DNA of 64,000 nt from CAVSUB01 sp963816725 (lineage in GTDB: Bacteria; Acidobacteriota; Vicinamibacteria; Vicinamibacterales; 2-12-FULL-66-21). Positions 18,331 to 27,575 of this stretch are shown here, one piece after another. The position numbers and the translations under genes were made by a program. The notes under the pieces were generated by a model. It was not told where the DNA came from, made no database searches, and saw only the letters and a program-made list of their open reading frames with translations. Location of the stretch: contig CAWFMC010000023.1 in NCBI GenBank assembly GCA_963816725.1, positions 34,006 to 98,005 on the forward strand, read 5' to 3'. Numbering within the stretch: position 1 is the first letter of the stretch; every line of letters starts with the position of its first letter.

Positions 18331-19380
18331 ATGCACTCCACCCCCTTCAGCGCGAACCCCGTCCTCGACTTCGGGATCGACAAAAGCGCCATCCGGTTCG
18401 CAGGTGAAGGGTTGCAGCGCCCCGAGTGCATCCTGGCCGAGCCTGACGGCGTGATCTGGTCCGCCGACGCCCGCGGCGGCGTCGTCCGAATCGCCCCGGA
18501 TTCAACCCAACAGATCATCGCCCAGCAGCCGTCGGAGCATTTTCATGAGGCGCACACCGAGTCGAGCCGGTACCTGCAAGGCACCCTGCCCAATGGGTTG
18601 GCGTTCGCTCGCAACGGTGATTTCCTGATCTCCAACTTCGGGACGGACCGGCTCGAGCTGATGACCCGCGACGGGCGATCGACGGTGCTGGCCGACCGCA
18701 TCGACGGCCTGCCGATCGGCAAGGTCAACTTCGTGCTCCGCGACTCCAAGGACCGCATTTGGATCACGGTGTCGACCCGTGTGACCAACTGGATGCACGC
18801 ACTGCGCACCGACCTCGCGGACGGGTTCATCGCTCGTTACGACAACGGCGTGTGCCGCATCGTGGCCGACGGGTTCCGGTTCACGAACGAGATCCGATTC
18901 GACGCCCGCGAAGAGTTCCTGTATGTCGTCGAAACGACCGGCGGGTGCATCACCCGCCTGCGCATCGACGATCGCGGCAATGTCGCGGAGCGGGAGATCT
19001 TTGGTCCGGCCAGCCTTGGCAAAGGTGCCTGGCCTGACGGCATCGCGTTCGACACCTACGGCAATCTCTGGGGCACCCTGGTCTACTCGGACAAGCTCTT
19101 CGTGCTGACGCCGCAAGGCGACATGCGCGTGCTCCTCGATGAGGGGGATCCCGACAGGGTGGACGCGCTCGAGCGCGCGTTTCGCGCCAACAACGTGACG
19201 GAGGACGTGCTCTTCCGCACCGGACAGGGCATCGCGCCATGGATGGCCAGCCTGACGTTCGGCGGGCCGGATCTGCGCACCGCTTACATCGGATCGCTCA
19301 AAGGCACCCGCATTCCGTATTTCCGGGCGCCCGTCCCTGGACTCCCGATGGTGCATTGGAACGAGCGCGTCACTGGATGA
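18331..19380 (+). CDS. SMP-30/gluconolactonase/LRE-family lactonase
   Basis: A 349-residue six-bladed propeller enzyme without a signal peptide. Conserved loops are LQRPECILAEPDGVIWSADA (metal-binding Glu), GTLPNGLAFARNGDFLISN, RFTNEIRFDAREEFLYVVET (Asn ligand) and WPDGIAFDTYGNLWG (Asp ligand). The family hydrolyses sugar lactones to aldonic acids with a divalent metal. A TTG two codons upstream (18325) is possible; I use the ATG at 18331. It opens the carbohydrate block to the right of operators A and B and would act after a dehydrogenase that makes a lactone. Confidence 0.88.
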   Translation: MHSTPFSANPVLDFGIDKSAIRFAGEGLQRPECILAEPDGVIWSADARGGVVRIAPDSTQQIIAQQPSEHFHEAHTESSRYLQGTLPNGLAFARNGDFLISNFGTDRLELMTRDGRSTVLADRIDGLPIGKVNFVLRDSKDRIWITVSTRVTNWMHALRTDLADGFIARYDNGVCRIVADGFRFTNEIRFDAREEFLYVVETTGGCITRLRIDDRGNVAEREIFGPASLGKGAWPDGIAFDTYGNLWGTLVYSDKLFVLTPQGDMRVLLDEGDPDRVDALERAFRANNVTEDVLFRTGQGIAPWMASLTFGGPDLRTAYIGSLKGTRIPYFRAPVPGLPMVHWNERVTG

Positions 19381-19411
19381 CGCGGGCCTGCGCCGCTACC
19401 ATCTACGCCGT

Positions 19412-20314
19412 TCACGAGCGGAACGCGTAGCCAAGCTTCTGGAGCGTCGCCTTGTCGATGCTGGCCGCTTCGAGCGGCGAGAGTGGCATCTTCGGAGACG
19501 GATCGAGCTCCGCCATGATCATCAGATCGTTGCCTGAGCTCTCCAGCAAGTCGACAACGCCAGCCAGATCCACCTTCCCCTGCCCGAGCGGACAATATCC
19601 GAGGTAGTGCTCCCCGCCGTTGTAGTCCTTCAGATGCACGTGACGGACGACGGGAAGGAAGTCCTTGACCACCTTCACGGGATCGGACCCCGCCTTCTGC
19701 AGTTGGCCGATGTCGGGTCCGAACTTCACGTAGCGCGTCTGCACGGCTTCCATCACCGCGTAGGTCTCGTCGCGCGTCTCCACGCACGTGCCCGTATGCT
19801 GGTGCAGGACGCCGACCACGCCGACGTCGTCGAGGGCCTTGCCGATGTCGTTCAGGGCGTCGACGATATCCGCCCGGTGATCGGCGAACACCCACTCAGG
19901 CTTCTTGACGTTGTTCGGGCCGATCACCGCGACCGAGCCGCCGCACTTCTTGATCAGTCCCGCCCAGCGGACGATCTTGGCCACTTCATCTTTCCGGACG
20001 GCCGGATCAGTGAGGTTCACCGGACAGTAAGCGGACCGCAGTGGCAGCTTGCCGGCTTCCAGCAACTGGTCCAGCCCGCCCTTGGCCTCCCAAGCCTCGA
20101 GCACGTTGCCGAACGATTCGTAGCCATGGAAGCCAAGGCTCGCGACATCTCTGATTGCCGCCTCGGCGTCAGCGGGGTTGAAGCCCCAGGTGATCCCGGT
20201 GTGCCCGGCTTTCAGCCGGCGGGTCTTCTGCGCACTCAGTGTCGGCACCACGGCACCCGCGAGGGCGATGCCAATCGTCTTGGTGAAAGTCCGGCGGTCG
20301 AGTGGCGCGCTCAT
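19412..20314 (-). CDS. Tat-exported sugar phosphate isomerase/epimerase-family TIM barrel
   Basis: A 300-residue xylose-isomerase-like TIM barrel with a twin-arginine signal (DRRTFTKTIGIALAGAVVPTLSA). Strands with likely metal ligands are visible: AGHTGITWGF, GYESFGNVLEAW, GVVGVLHQHTGTCVET, YVKFGPDIGQLQKAG, VRHVHLKDYNGG and LMIMAELDPSP. It belongs to the group annotated as sugar phosphate isomerases, but export suggests an unphosphorylated substrate. It is followed on the same strand, in order of transcription, by no gene until operator B, while an SDR and another Tat TIM barrel lie upstream, so these three probably form one transcript starting at the 22,270 operator. Confidence 0.88.
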   Translation of the reverse strand: MSAPLDRRTFTKTIGIALAGAVVPTLSAQKTRRLKAGHTGITWGFNPADAEAAIRDVASLGFHGYESFGNVLEAWEAKGGLDQLLEAGKLPLRSAYCPVNLTDPAVRKDEVAKIVRWAGLIKKCGGSVAVIGPNNVKKPEWVFADHRADIVDALNDIGKALDDVGVVGVLHQHTGTCVETRDETYAVMEAVQTRYVKFGPDIGQLQKAGSDPVKVVKDFLPVVRHVHLKDYNGGEHYLGYCPLGQGKVDLAGVVDLLESSGNDLMIMAELDPSPKMPLSPLEAASIDKATLQKLGYAFRS

Positions 20315-20353
20315 GGTTGATGTCCCTTCGGATCGATGGTCAACGCGGTCACG

Positions 20354-21109
20354 TCACTTGCCCGCCCAGCCGCCGTCGACGTGCACGGACTGGCCCGTCA
20401 GGTAGCTGGCTTCATCGGAGGCGAAGAACGAAACCACCGTGCCGATCTCGCGTGGCTGGCCGGCCCGCCCGAGAGAGATCTGGGACAACACGATCGGCAG
20501 GATGTCCGGCGACTTCATCACCCACTCCGTCATGTCGGTGTCGATGAGGCCAGGGTGCACGCAATTGACGCGGATGCCCAGCGGCGTCATCTCGGCCGAC
20601 ATGTTCCTGGTCAGCGCCTCCAGACCGAGCTTGGTCGGCGCGTAGTGGGTGCGGCCGGGAAGGACCTTGGCCGCCTGGATCGAGCCGATGTTGACGATGC
20701 TGCCCTTGCGCTTCTCGGCGACCGCGCGGCGGCAATAGACCTGCGAACAGAGCCAGTTGCCGCGAAGGTTCACGTCAGTCAGGCGCGTCCACTGCTCGTC
20801 GGTGAGCTCCAGGAACGGCACGATCGTTTCGATCCCGGCATTGTTGACCAGGATGTCGATCGGTCCCAGCTCGCTCCACACCCGGTCGATCATCGGTTCC
20901 ACTTCGGCCCGCTTGGCCACGTCGGCCTTCGCCGTCATCGCCCGGCGTCCCTTCGAGCGAACGTATGACGCGACTGCCTCGGCCTCGTCGGCGCTGGCGA
21001 CGTAATTCACCGCGACGTCGGCCCCTTCTTCCGCGAAGATCTCGGCAATGCCCCGCCCGATGCCGCGGCTGGCCCCGGTGATGAGTGCGACCTTGTCCTT
21101 GAGTCTCAA
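20354..21109 (-). CDS. SDR-family oxidoreductase (FabG-like)
   Basis: A 251-residue classical short-chain dehydrogenase. TGASRGIG is the nucleotide-binding loop, NNAG follows, and the catalytic residues are Ser of NIGSIQ with YAPTK (Tyr and Lys). The C-terminus ends VDGGWAGK as usual. I place the start at a TTG (21109), because AGGAGG lies 4 bases upstream and the protein then begins RLKDKVALITG; an upstream in-frame extension is not conserved-looking. It lies 29 bases after the TIM-barrel gene at 21,139 and upstream of the one at 20,314. It probably interconverts a sugar hydroxyl and ketone in the cytoplasm. Confidence 0.88.
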   Translation of the reverse strand: MRLKDKVALITGASRGIGRGIAEIFAEEGADVAVNYVASADEAEAVASYVRSKGRRAMTAKADVAKRAEVEPMIDRVWSELGPIDILVNNAGIETIVPFLELTDEQWTRLTDVNLRGNWLCSQVYCRRAVAEKRKGSIVNIGSIQAAKVLPGRTHYAPTKLGLEALTRNMSAEMTPLGIRVNCVHPGLIDTDMTEWVMKSPDILPIVLSQISLGRAGQPREIGTVVSFFASDEASYLTGQSVHVDGGWAGK

Positions 21110-21138
21110 GAGGCCTCCTGCAAACTGAACAGCACACG

Positions 21139-22032
21139 TCACCGCTCCGCGGCGAGACTCTTCGCGACCTCAATCGCGTGCTCCGGCGTCGACGAGGTTC
21201 CGTGCTCCGAGTCGACGTAGCCGGCGTACTTCATCTCGCGAAGGACTTTGAAGATGTTGTGGTAGTTGGTCTCGCCGGTTCCGGGCTCGAGCCGTCCGGG
21301 CACGTCGCCGATCTGCACCAGCCGGATCAAACCCTTCTGGAGGCCGAGTTTCAGGTTGTTGATGATGTTCCCTTCGCTCATCTGCAGGTGGTAGATATCG
21401 AAATCCACGCGCACGTTCGGATGCGCAGCCGCCTCGACGACGTCGAATGCCGCCACCGCGGTCTTGATCGAGATGGTCGGCGCCTCCACCTGATTGAGCG
21501 CTTCGAGTACCAGATAGACGCCTTGCTCCTTCGCAAGATCGCCGGCCTTGCGCAGCCCCTGAATCAGATTCTCCCGCTGCTTCTCCCACGGAATGTCCGG
21601 TTGCCGCGCGCCGGGAAAGATGATCGCGTCCGCCCCGCCGAACCGCTTGGCCATCTGGATGCCCTCGCCGAGCTCGTCGAAGTATTTCTGTTCCGAGCCG
21701 GGCAGGGTCAGGCCGCTCGTTCTCCCCGTGCTGCCGCTCCCGACGACGCAGGAGCACTTCATGCCCAGCTGTTGCTGGGTCTCGAGCATGGCCTTCTGCT
21801 CCTCCGCGCTCGGCCGCCAGAAGCTGTACACCTTGATGCCCTGCGCCGCCACCGCCTTGATGCGTTCGCTGCGCGGCATGCTGCGCGGAAACATGATTTC
21901 GACGTTGATCGAGGTCGTGAAAGCCGCCGCCGCCGGAGGGGCCGCGCCCTGGGCGCGCAAGGCGGCTGGGGCAAGAACGCCGGCCGCCAGAAAGGCGCGC
22001 CGGCTCACAGCGGTGGTCTCACCAGACTGCAT
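21139..22032 (-). CDS. Tat-exported hydroxypyruvate-isomerase-like TIM barrel
   Basis: A 297-residue protein with a twin-arginine signal (SRRAFLAAGVLAPAALRAQ), started at ATG 22032 with AAGGAG at a good distance. The barrel shows the hydroxypyruvate isomerase (Hyi) pattern: INVEIMFP, GIQMAKRFGGADAIIFPGA, GVYLVLEALNQVEAP (catalytic Glu), VRVDFDIYHLQMSEGN, RLVQIGDVPGRLEPGTGETNY and GYVDSEHG. The Glu/Asp/His/Glu metal set seems complete. Hyi-family enzymes isomerise hydroxypyruvate or related keto-sugars, but the export signal is unusual for that role. It is first in a minus-strand group preceded by an operator and a promoter-like sequence at 22,280-22,308. Confidence 0.88.
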   Translation of the reverse strand: MQSGETTAVSRRAFLAAGVLAPAALRAQGAAPPAAAAFTTSINVEIMFPRSMPRSERIKAVAAQGIKVYSFWRPSAEEQKAMLETQQQLGMKCSCVVGSGSTGRTSGLTLPGSEQKYFDELGEGIQMAKRFGGADAIIFPGARQPDIPWEKQRENLIQGLRKAGDLAKEQGVYLVLEALNQVEAPTISIKTAVAAFDVVEAAAHPNVRVDFDIYHLQMSEGNIINNLKLGLQKGLIRLVQIGDVPGRLEPGTGETNYHNIFKVLREMKYAGYVDSEHGTSSTPEHAIEVAKSLAAER

Positions 22033-22259
22033 GGGATGCTCCTTCAAAATGGTCCTCTTGCTGCTGGCACCACCCCGCCGCGCTGGACGTGCCGTTTTGC
22101 GTTGAGCGCCGAATAACGAGTCAGTCCCTGATCCTGACGCGCATCCAGGCCCCGACCGGCCGCAACCCTGGCGCACAGGGTGGGTCCGCAGCGACCCACG
22201 GCTCGAACCCCGCATCCGCTCACGAGCGGTGGCCACACGGCCCAAACTTTTCAGATATA

Positions 22260-22275
22260 AATCATCGATAATCGC
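22260..22275. promoter_or_regulatory. predicted GntR/FCD operator C
   Basis: AATCATCGATAATCGC; its reverse complement contains GATTATCGAT. It falls at the expected transcription start of a minus-strand promoter-like sequence (TTGCCA and TAGTCT) leading to the Hyi-like TIM barrel, and about 140 bases upstream of the divergent PQQ-cytochrome dehydrogenase. The rest of the 381-base gap shows nothing else I can name. Confidence 0.65.
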
Positions 22276-22279
22276 GCGG

Positions 22280-22308
22280 AGACTAGCAGAAATCGGTGAT
22301 ACTGGCAA
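22280..22308 (-). promoter_or_regulatory. sigma-70-like promoter for the 22,032-19,412 genes
   Basis: On the minus strand, TTGCCA (22303-22308) is separated by 17 bases from TAGTCT (22280-22285). The match to consensus is moderate. Its start point would fall on operator C, fitting repression. It implies a leader of about 240 bases before ATG 22032. Confidence 0.4.
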
Positions 22309-22413
22309 CCGCCGAACGGGCCCAGTATCCGCCAGGTTACGGGGCACCTGCTCGTCTCGCGTCGGCTCGACGGCTCGCCGTCGCGGACGTCGGCAGTTGA
22401 TAAAGGAGATCTC

Positions 22414-24648
22414 ATGGCGCTGAGTAGAACGAAGCTGCGGGCTCGCCTCGTGGCGGCGGTGTTTACTGTGGCGGTACTCGGTTCCGCGATCACGATGGGG
22501 CTGTCGGCCACCGGCAACAAGTGGTGGATCGATTACGCCGGTGGTCCGGCGAGCAGCCGGTATTTTCCTTCTGCCTCGATCAACAAGTCGAACGTCGCCA
22601 GCCTCACGGTCGCGTGGACTTATCCCTTCGGCGAGACGGGCTTCAACCCCATTGTCGTGGCCGGCACGATCTACGGTCGCGGCCGGAACGGCGCGATCAT
22701 CGCCCTCGACGCGAAGACCGGCAAGGAAATCTGGATCCACGAGGGCATGCAGGCGATGTCGGCGCGGGGCATGAACTATTGGGAAAGCAAGGACGGGAAG
22801 GATCGCCGTCTCGTCTTCGCCATGAACGATTATCTGCAGGAGCTTGACGCCGCCACCGGTCTCTCCATCACTTCGTTCGGCACGAACGGCGTCGCCGATC
22901 TGCGCGAAGGTCTCGGACGGGATCCTGCGACGATCGGGCGCATTCAATCAGGCACGCCGGGCAAGATCTTCGAGAACCTGGTCCTCCTCGGGTCCGCAAC
23001 GGGCGAGGGCTATCTGTCGCCGCCCGGAGACCTGCGCGCGTACGACGTCCTGTCCGGCAAGCTCGTATGGCAGTTTCACACCGTCCCGCATCCCGGCGAA
23101 ACCGGCTACGAGACGTGGCCCAAGGACGCCTATAAGTACATCGGCGGCACGAATACCTGGGGCGAGATCACGGTTGACGCCGAACGGGGCATCGCCTATT
23201 TCCCGACCGGGTCGCCCACCTACGACTATTACGGAGCCGACCGCATCGGTGCCAACCTGTTCGCCAACTGTCTCCTCGCCCTCGACGCGAGGACCGGGAA
23301 GCGCCTGTGGCACTTCCAGAACGTCCACCACGACCTGTGGGATTTCGACAACAACGCCGCACCCCAGCTGACCAAGATCAAAAGGGACGGCAAGGAGATT
23401 GACGTCGTGGCGATGGCCGGCAAGACCGGTTTCCTCTACGTCTTCGATCGCGTGACCGGCGCGCCGATGTGGCCGATCGAAGAGCGTCCCGTGCCTAAGA
23501 GCGAGATGCCCGGCGAACAAAGCTGGCCGACGCAGCCCTTTCCCACGAACCCGCCGCCGTTCGTCAGGCAGGCGATGACGATGGACGACATCAACCCGCA
23601 CCCGTTGATCACGGATGTGGAACGCGCCGCCTTCCGGGAGCGGCTGAGCAAGGCGAGGAACATGGGACTGTTCACGCCCATCGACTTCGTCGACACCGTT
23701 CACATTCCGGGCAGCAACGGCGGCGCGTTGTTCGGCTACACCGCCGCGGAGCCGACCTCGGGAAACATCTACGTGATCGGCCAGGACAATCCCGGCGTGC
23801 TGAAGCTGCTGCAACCGACCCAGAACGGGCCGGGCACCTCTCCCGGACAGGTGGTCTACCAGCGTGAGTGCCAGGCCTGTCACGGCCCCGACCGCGCCGG
23901 TACGGAAACCGGGCCGACGCTGTTGACCGTCCCCGGGCGAGTGGACCCGGCGACGATTCGCGCCCTCGTCAGTACCGGCAAGGGACGCATGCCGGCATTC
24001 CCTCACCTGAACGACGTCGACATCGAGAACGTCGTGAGCTATGTCTCGGCGCCGGGGCCCGGCGGCCGTGGCCGTGGCGCGGGACCCGCGCCGACGTTCC
24101 CGCCCGGACCTGTCGTGGCCTCCGGCGGTGCTCGCGTGCGCGAAGCGACCGGGCGAGGCCGCGGCGGTCCGCGCCCCTATCCCGAAGGCGTCGAACAGCG
24201 GCCGCAATACGTGATCGATGCGTACGGGACCATCGGCGTGCGCATGAAGCCGCCATTCACCAGCCTGACGAAGTACGACCTCAACACCGGCACCATCAAA
24301 TGGCAGGTCGGTCTCGGCGACGATGCGCGGCTGGCCGCGTTGGGGATTACGGGGACCGGCGTGCCGCAGATGCGCAGCAGCCTGATCGTGACCGAAGGGG
24401 GACTCATCTTCGCGCCAGGAGGAGACAGCAAGATCCGGGCGTACGACACGGACACCGGGAAAGTGCTGTGGACGGCATCGCTCGGCGGCGCGATACGCGG
24501 CGGGCCGTCGATGTACGAGATGGACGGCCGGCAGTACCTGTTGGTCCACGCGTCCGGAGACATCCCGCTGTCCGGCCTGCCTCCGGGCTCCCAGGCCCCG
24601 ACCGACCTGCCTGCCGGGTACGTCGCCTTCGCCCTGCCCGCGAAATAG
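22414..24648 (+). CDS. PQQ-dependent dehydrogenase with cytochrome c domain nested before the last propeller blades
   Basis: A 744-residue exported quinoprotein. A signal peptide is followed by KWWIDYAGGPASSRYFPSA and propeller blades (VAWTYPFGE, LVWQFHTVPHPGETGYETWP, RLWHFQNVHHDLWDFDNNA). A c-type haem site CQACHG (Cys486, His490), with a likely Met ligand in GRMPAFPHL, forms a small cytochrome domain around 475-545. A Gly/Arg/Pro-rich linker (about 545-590) then leads to the final blades (IKWQVGLGDD, LIFAPGGDSKIRAYD, VLWTASLGGAIRG). The haem lets it pass electrons directly to the respiratory chain. The ATG follows AAAGGAGATCTC. It is divergent from the TIM-barrel gene across operator C. Substrate is probably a sugar or polyol. 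Confidence 0.92.
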   Translation: MALSRTKLRARLVAAVFTVAVLGSAITMGLSATGNKWWIDYAGGPASSRYFPSASINKSNVASLTVAWTYPFGETGFNPIVVAGTIYGRGRNGAIIALDAKTGKEIWIHEGMQAMSARGMNYWESKDGKDRRLVFAMNDYLQELDAATGLSITSFGTNGVADLREGLGRDPATIGRIQSGTPGKIFENLVLLGSATGEGYLSPPGDLRAYDVLSGKLVWQFHTVPHPGETGYETWPKDAYKYIGGTNTWGEITVDAERGIAYFPTGSPTYDYYGADRIGANLFANCLLALDARTGKRLWHFQNVHHDLWDFDNNAAPQLTKIKRDGKEIDVVAMAGKTGFLYVFDRVTGAPMWPIEERPVPKSEMPGEQSWPTQPFPTNPPPFVRQAMTMDDINPHPLITDVERAAFRERLSKARNMGLFTPIDFVDTVHIPGSNGGALFGYTAAEPTSGNIYVIGQDNPGVLKLLQPTQNGPGTSPGQVVYQRECQACHGPDRAGTETGPTLLTVPGRVDPATIRALVSTGKGRMPAFPHLNDVDIENVVSYVSAPGPGGRGRGAGPAPTFPPGPVVASGGARVREATGRGRGGPRPYPEGVEQRPQYVIDAYGTIGVRMKPPFTSLTKYDLNTGTIKWQVGLGDDARLAALGITGTGVPQMRSSLIVTEGGLIFAPGGDSKIRAYDTDTGKVLWTASLGGAIRGGPSMYEMDGRQYLLVHASGDIPLSGLPPGSQAPTDLPAGYVAFALPAK

Positions 24649-24744
24649 CCGTTCGGGGGCGGCCGCCTACCCGGGCGGTCGCCGCACCCTATGCCGATGC
24701 GCCGGCGCCGTGGCCGTGACGCGCCTCGCGCCTGGCGAGTGCTG

Positions 24745-25131
24745 TCAGTCCGGGAAGTCGACCCCTTCGTACATCTTGTAGTTCTCGAGATTGGTCGCCG
24801 GCGCGAAGAAGCACACCACCTTCATCTCTTCGCCGCCGGTGTTGTGCAGCATGTGGACCACCCCGCGCGGGAACAAGACCGTGGTTCCGGCCCGGACCGC
24901 CTGGACATCGTCGCCGACCATCACCCGCCCGGATCCGGAGATGATGTAGATCACTTCGTCACCATTGGGGTGCGAGTGCGCCGGCCTGACCTTGTCGCCT
25001 GGCGCAACCCTTATGACGCACGCCGAACACTGCTCGGATCGCAAGGCCTTTGCCCCGACCACCCACCTGAGCTCCCGCCCTGGCAGGCCGAGCGCTTCGA
25101 CGTCGTCCTCGTGAATCGCTGGTACGCTCAT
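24745..25131 (-). CDS. single-domain cupin
   Basis: A 128-residue cytoplasmic cupin. The first conserved motif is AHSHPNGDEVIYIISGSG (His, His, Glu metal ligands) and the second is FPRGVVHMLHN (His). This size and pattern fit small cupins that act as sugar isomerases, dioxygenases or binding proteins. Its start codon lies 6 bases after the transketolase stop on the same strand, so it is co-transcribed with that gene. The context suggests a role in the same carbohydrate route, but the reaction cannot be named. Confidence 0.85.
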   Translation of the reverse strand: MSVPAIHEDDVEALGLPGRELRWVVGAKALRSEQCSACVIRVAPGDKVRPAHSHPNGDEVIYIISGSGRVMVGDDVQAVRAGTTVLFPRGVVHMLHNTGGEEMKVVCFFAPATNLENYKMYEGVDFPD

Positions 25132-25137
25132 GCCTCG

Positions 25138-27276
25138 TCACTCCAGGCGCGTGCGAATCGACTCGGCGAGCCGGGGCGCCGAGAGCCCGAACGCCGCCGT
25201 GAGCTCCTCATAGGTCCCTGAATGGATGAAGCGCGGGCGCCCATCGGCGTCGAGCGTGTTGATCGCCAGGATCCGTTCCACGCTGCCCCACGCGGCCTTG
25301 CGCCGACGGTAAAGAACCTTGAGCAGGTTCTGCAGGATGTACCCGTTGTTCTGCTCGGCGAGGACCAGCAGCTTGCCCGACTCGTAGAGCGAGATCAGCA
25401 GGTCCTCGTCGATCGACGGCATGTCGACGACGCCCACCGCCAGCCCGCCGCGTTCGCACTCCGCAGCCGCTGCCAGTGCCTCGTGGGTGCCGCGTCCGCT
25501 GCTCACGATTACCGCGCGATCAGTCGCGCTCTCGCGCAGCGTCACGCCTTTACCGAATTCGAACACGTAGTCGCGGCCGTACAACACCGGCGACGGCGTG
25601 CGCATGACGCGGATGTAGAGCAGGCCGCGATTGCCCTCCATCGTCCAGGTCATCACGGACAGCATCTGCTGCGGACAGGACACGTCGATGATCTTGAGAT
25701 GCGCCATCCCGTCGAAGATGGTGCAATCGTCGTTGCCCATGTGCGTGGCGCCGTTGGTCCGCGTCTCGAAGTTGGCGGCCGTCGCCAGCATCGTGAGGTC
25801 GAGGCCATGCCCCTCGCTCAGCCAGCCATCAGGCGCCGCGGCCGCCTCCAGCCGTTCCTGGTGGCCGACCGCGATCCGGCGCATCACCTTCCAGTCGAAG
25901 AACGGACAGAAGGTGCTGATCCAGGTCTGACGCCCGAGAATCGCGAACGCCTCGCCGATCCCCATCATGTTGGCCTCGGCGACACCGACGTTGAGGGCAC
26001 GCGTCTGATCGACGGCCGCCACCCCCGCCTCGAGCCCGCTGGTCGTCGCGAGATCGGAATCGATCGAGACGACCGCCGAATCGCGGGCGAAGATCTTCAT
26101 CGCCGCGGTCACGACATCGCTGGCCGCATACTCCTTCTGCCGATCGAGGCTGGGCAGGAGCGCCGGATCGTAGGCAACCTTCTTTCGGCGCGGCGGTACG
26201 CGCCTGGTCCTCACGGGTCCAATCACCGGGGCGAGCGACAGCGCGTCCGAGCCGTGGCGCGTGACATCCAGCTGCATCTGCCGCGCCGCCGCCTGGAGCG
26301 CCTCCTGCACCGCGCCGCCTTCGCGCACGCCCTCGAGGCTGGCGAAGTAGTCGTTGAACTCGCTCACGCGCGCGGCCCGCTGCGCGGCCTGCAGCGAGAG
26401 CTCCTGCTCGATCAGCGGCCCGGGCACCGTGACCTTGTGCTTGTTGAGGAAGTCGGAGAGCGCGCCGTGCCCTTTCATGCCGTGGCAGATGATCGCCGTC
26501 GGCCGGCCGTTTCTCGGTCCGTAGCGGAACTGCTCGAGCGCCGCGTAGACCCCGTCGTACTGCGTCGCGTCCACGCTGTGCACTTCCCAATCGAAGGACG
26601 CGAACACATCCTCCAGCTCGGGCATCGGGAAGACCATGCGGTTGGCGATGTCGAGCTGCCCGTTGTTGCGATCGACCATCACGCACAGATTGTCGAGATG
26701 TTTCTGACCCGCATACATGACGGCTTCCCAGATCGGTCCCTCCTGGAGCTCACCGTCACCGGTCAAGCAATACGCGTCGAAGCGGGGTGAGGAGCGGCCT
26801 GCGATGGCGAAGCCTTGCGCCACCGCGAACCCCTGGCCCATCGGCCCGGTCGCCAGATGGATGCCGGGCAGAACGGGACCGGGGTGGCCGTTGAGGATGC
26901 TTGCGTAGGACCGTGAGTTGCGCAGCACCGAACGATCGAAGTATCCGAGCTCGGCATAGATCGACGCGAGCGCGGCCACCGCGTGACCCTTGCTGAGCAC
27001 GAACAGATCCTGGCCAGGCCGCGTCGGATCGACGACGTCGTAATCGATGAAGCCGCCGTAGTACAACGCGACGAGCGGAATGACGGCGGAGAAGGCGCCG
27101 CCCGCATGGAGGCTCTTGTCAACGGCGTCGCGGCATTGCTCGAGGCTGAGGATCCGGACATCCGAATCCTTGATCGCGAGCAGCTTGAGAATGCCGCGGC
27201 GGTGATAGTAGTCGCCGCCGGCCGCCGGCGCGCGCACCAGCCCGCCGCGCGTCCGGACGAGCGTGTCAGGGTTCAT
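25138..27276 (-). CDS. single-chain transketolase-family enzyme
   Basis: A 712-residue thiamine-diphosphate enzyme with all three transketolase domains in one chain. FVLSKGHAVAALASIYAELG and HLATGPMGQGF are N-terminal substrate-site motifs; GDGELQEGPIWEA (173-185) with VDRNNGQ is the ThDP/Mg2+ motif; the pyrimidine-binding domain follows (about 375-560; VGVAEANMMGIGEAFAILG with the catalytic Glu), then a C-terminal domain. The sequence diverges from housekeeping transketolases, with an extra N-terminal segment and a basic VRTRRVPPRRKK linker. It is more like catabolic paralogues that split unusual keto-sugars. It is transcribed with the cupin, downstream of the FCD regulator. Confidence 0.9.
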   Translation of the reverse strand: MNPDTLVRTRGGLVRAPAAGGDYYHRRGILKLLAIKDSDVRILSLEQCRDAVDKSLHAGGAFSAVIPLVALYYGGFIDYDVVDPTRPGQDLFVLSKGHAVAALASIYAELGYFDRSVLRNSRSYASILNGHPGPVLPGIHLATGPMGQGFAVAQGFAIAGRSSPRFDAYCLTGDGELQEGPIWEAVMYAGQKHLDNLCVMVDRNNGQLDIANRMVFPMPELEDVFASFDWEVHSVDATQYDGVYAALEQFRYGPRNGRPTAIICHGMKGHGALSDFLNKHKVTVPGPLIEQELSLQAAQRAARVSEFNDYFASLEGVREGGAVQEALQAAARQMQLDVTRHGSDALSLAPVIGPVRTRRVPPRRKKVAYDPALLPSLDRQKEYAASDVVTAAMKIFARDSAVVSIDSDLATTSGLEAGVAAVDQTRALNVGVAEANMMGIGEAFAILGRQTWISTFCPFFDWKVMRRIAVGHQERLEAAAAPDGWLSEGHGLDLTMLATAANFETRTNGATHMGNDDCTIFDGMAHLKIIDVSCPQQMLSVMTWTMEGNRGLLYIRVMRTPSPVLYGRDYVFEFGKGVTLRESATDRAVIVSSGRGTHEALAAAAECERGGLAVGVVDMPSIDEDLLISLYESGKLLVLAEQNNGYILQNLLKVLYRRRKAAWGSVERILAINTLDADGRPRFIHSGTYEELTAAFGLSAPRLAESIRTRLE

Positions 27277-27575
27277 ATACAGATGCCTCGTTCACTCGCG
27301 GGCATGAAAGGTTCGGCGGGGTTCGAACAACTCGGCCCGACTGTGAAATGGCAGTTGAACGATGGCAACGCATCGAGCGCCGCGGACGGTCGCACTCCGT
27401 CCCGGGGGAGCAAGAAGCGGATCGTGAGGAGGCGCGACCCGCATCTGACCCCCGCCGGGACGGAGAGGTTGGCAGCGACGCCCGATGGCTCCGGCCTGGG
27501 CGTCACCGCGGGAGAACGCACGGTGCAGTGACTCGATCTCGCGCTCGCGGACACGAACCTCCTGCTCCTCGCCGG

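Noticed and set aside
22033..22947. In-frame extension of the Hyi-like gene to 22947
   Set aside because: It would run through the operator region and the divergent PQQ gene; the Tat signal and AAGGAG fix the start at 22032.
22948..24549. Minus-strand 533-codon frame opposite the PQQ-cytochrome gene
   Set aside because: No motif, Arg-rich shadow of a certain gene.
25222..26790. Plus-strand 522-codon frame opposite the transketolase
   Set aside because: Antisense shadow with no recognisable domain; transketolase motifs lie on the other strand.
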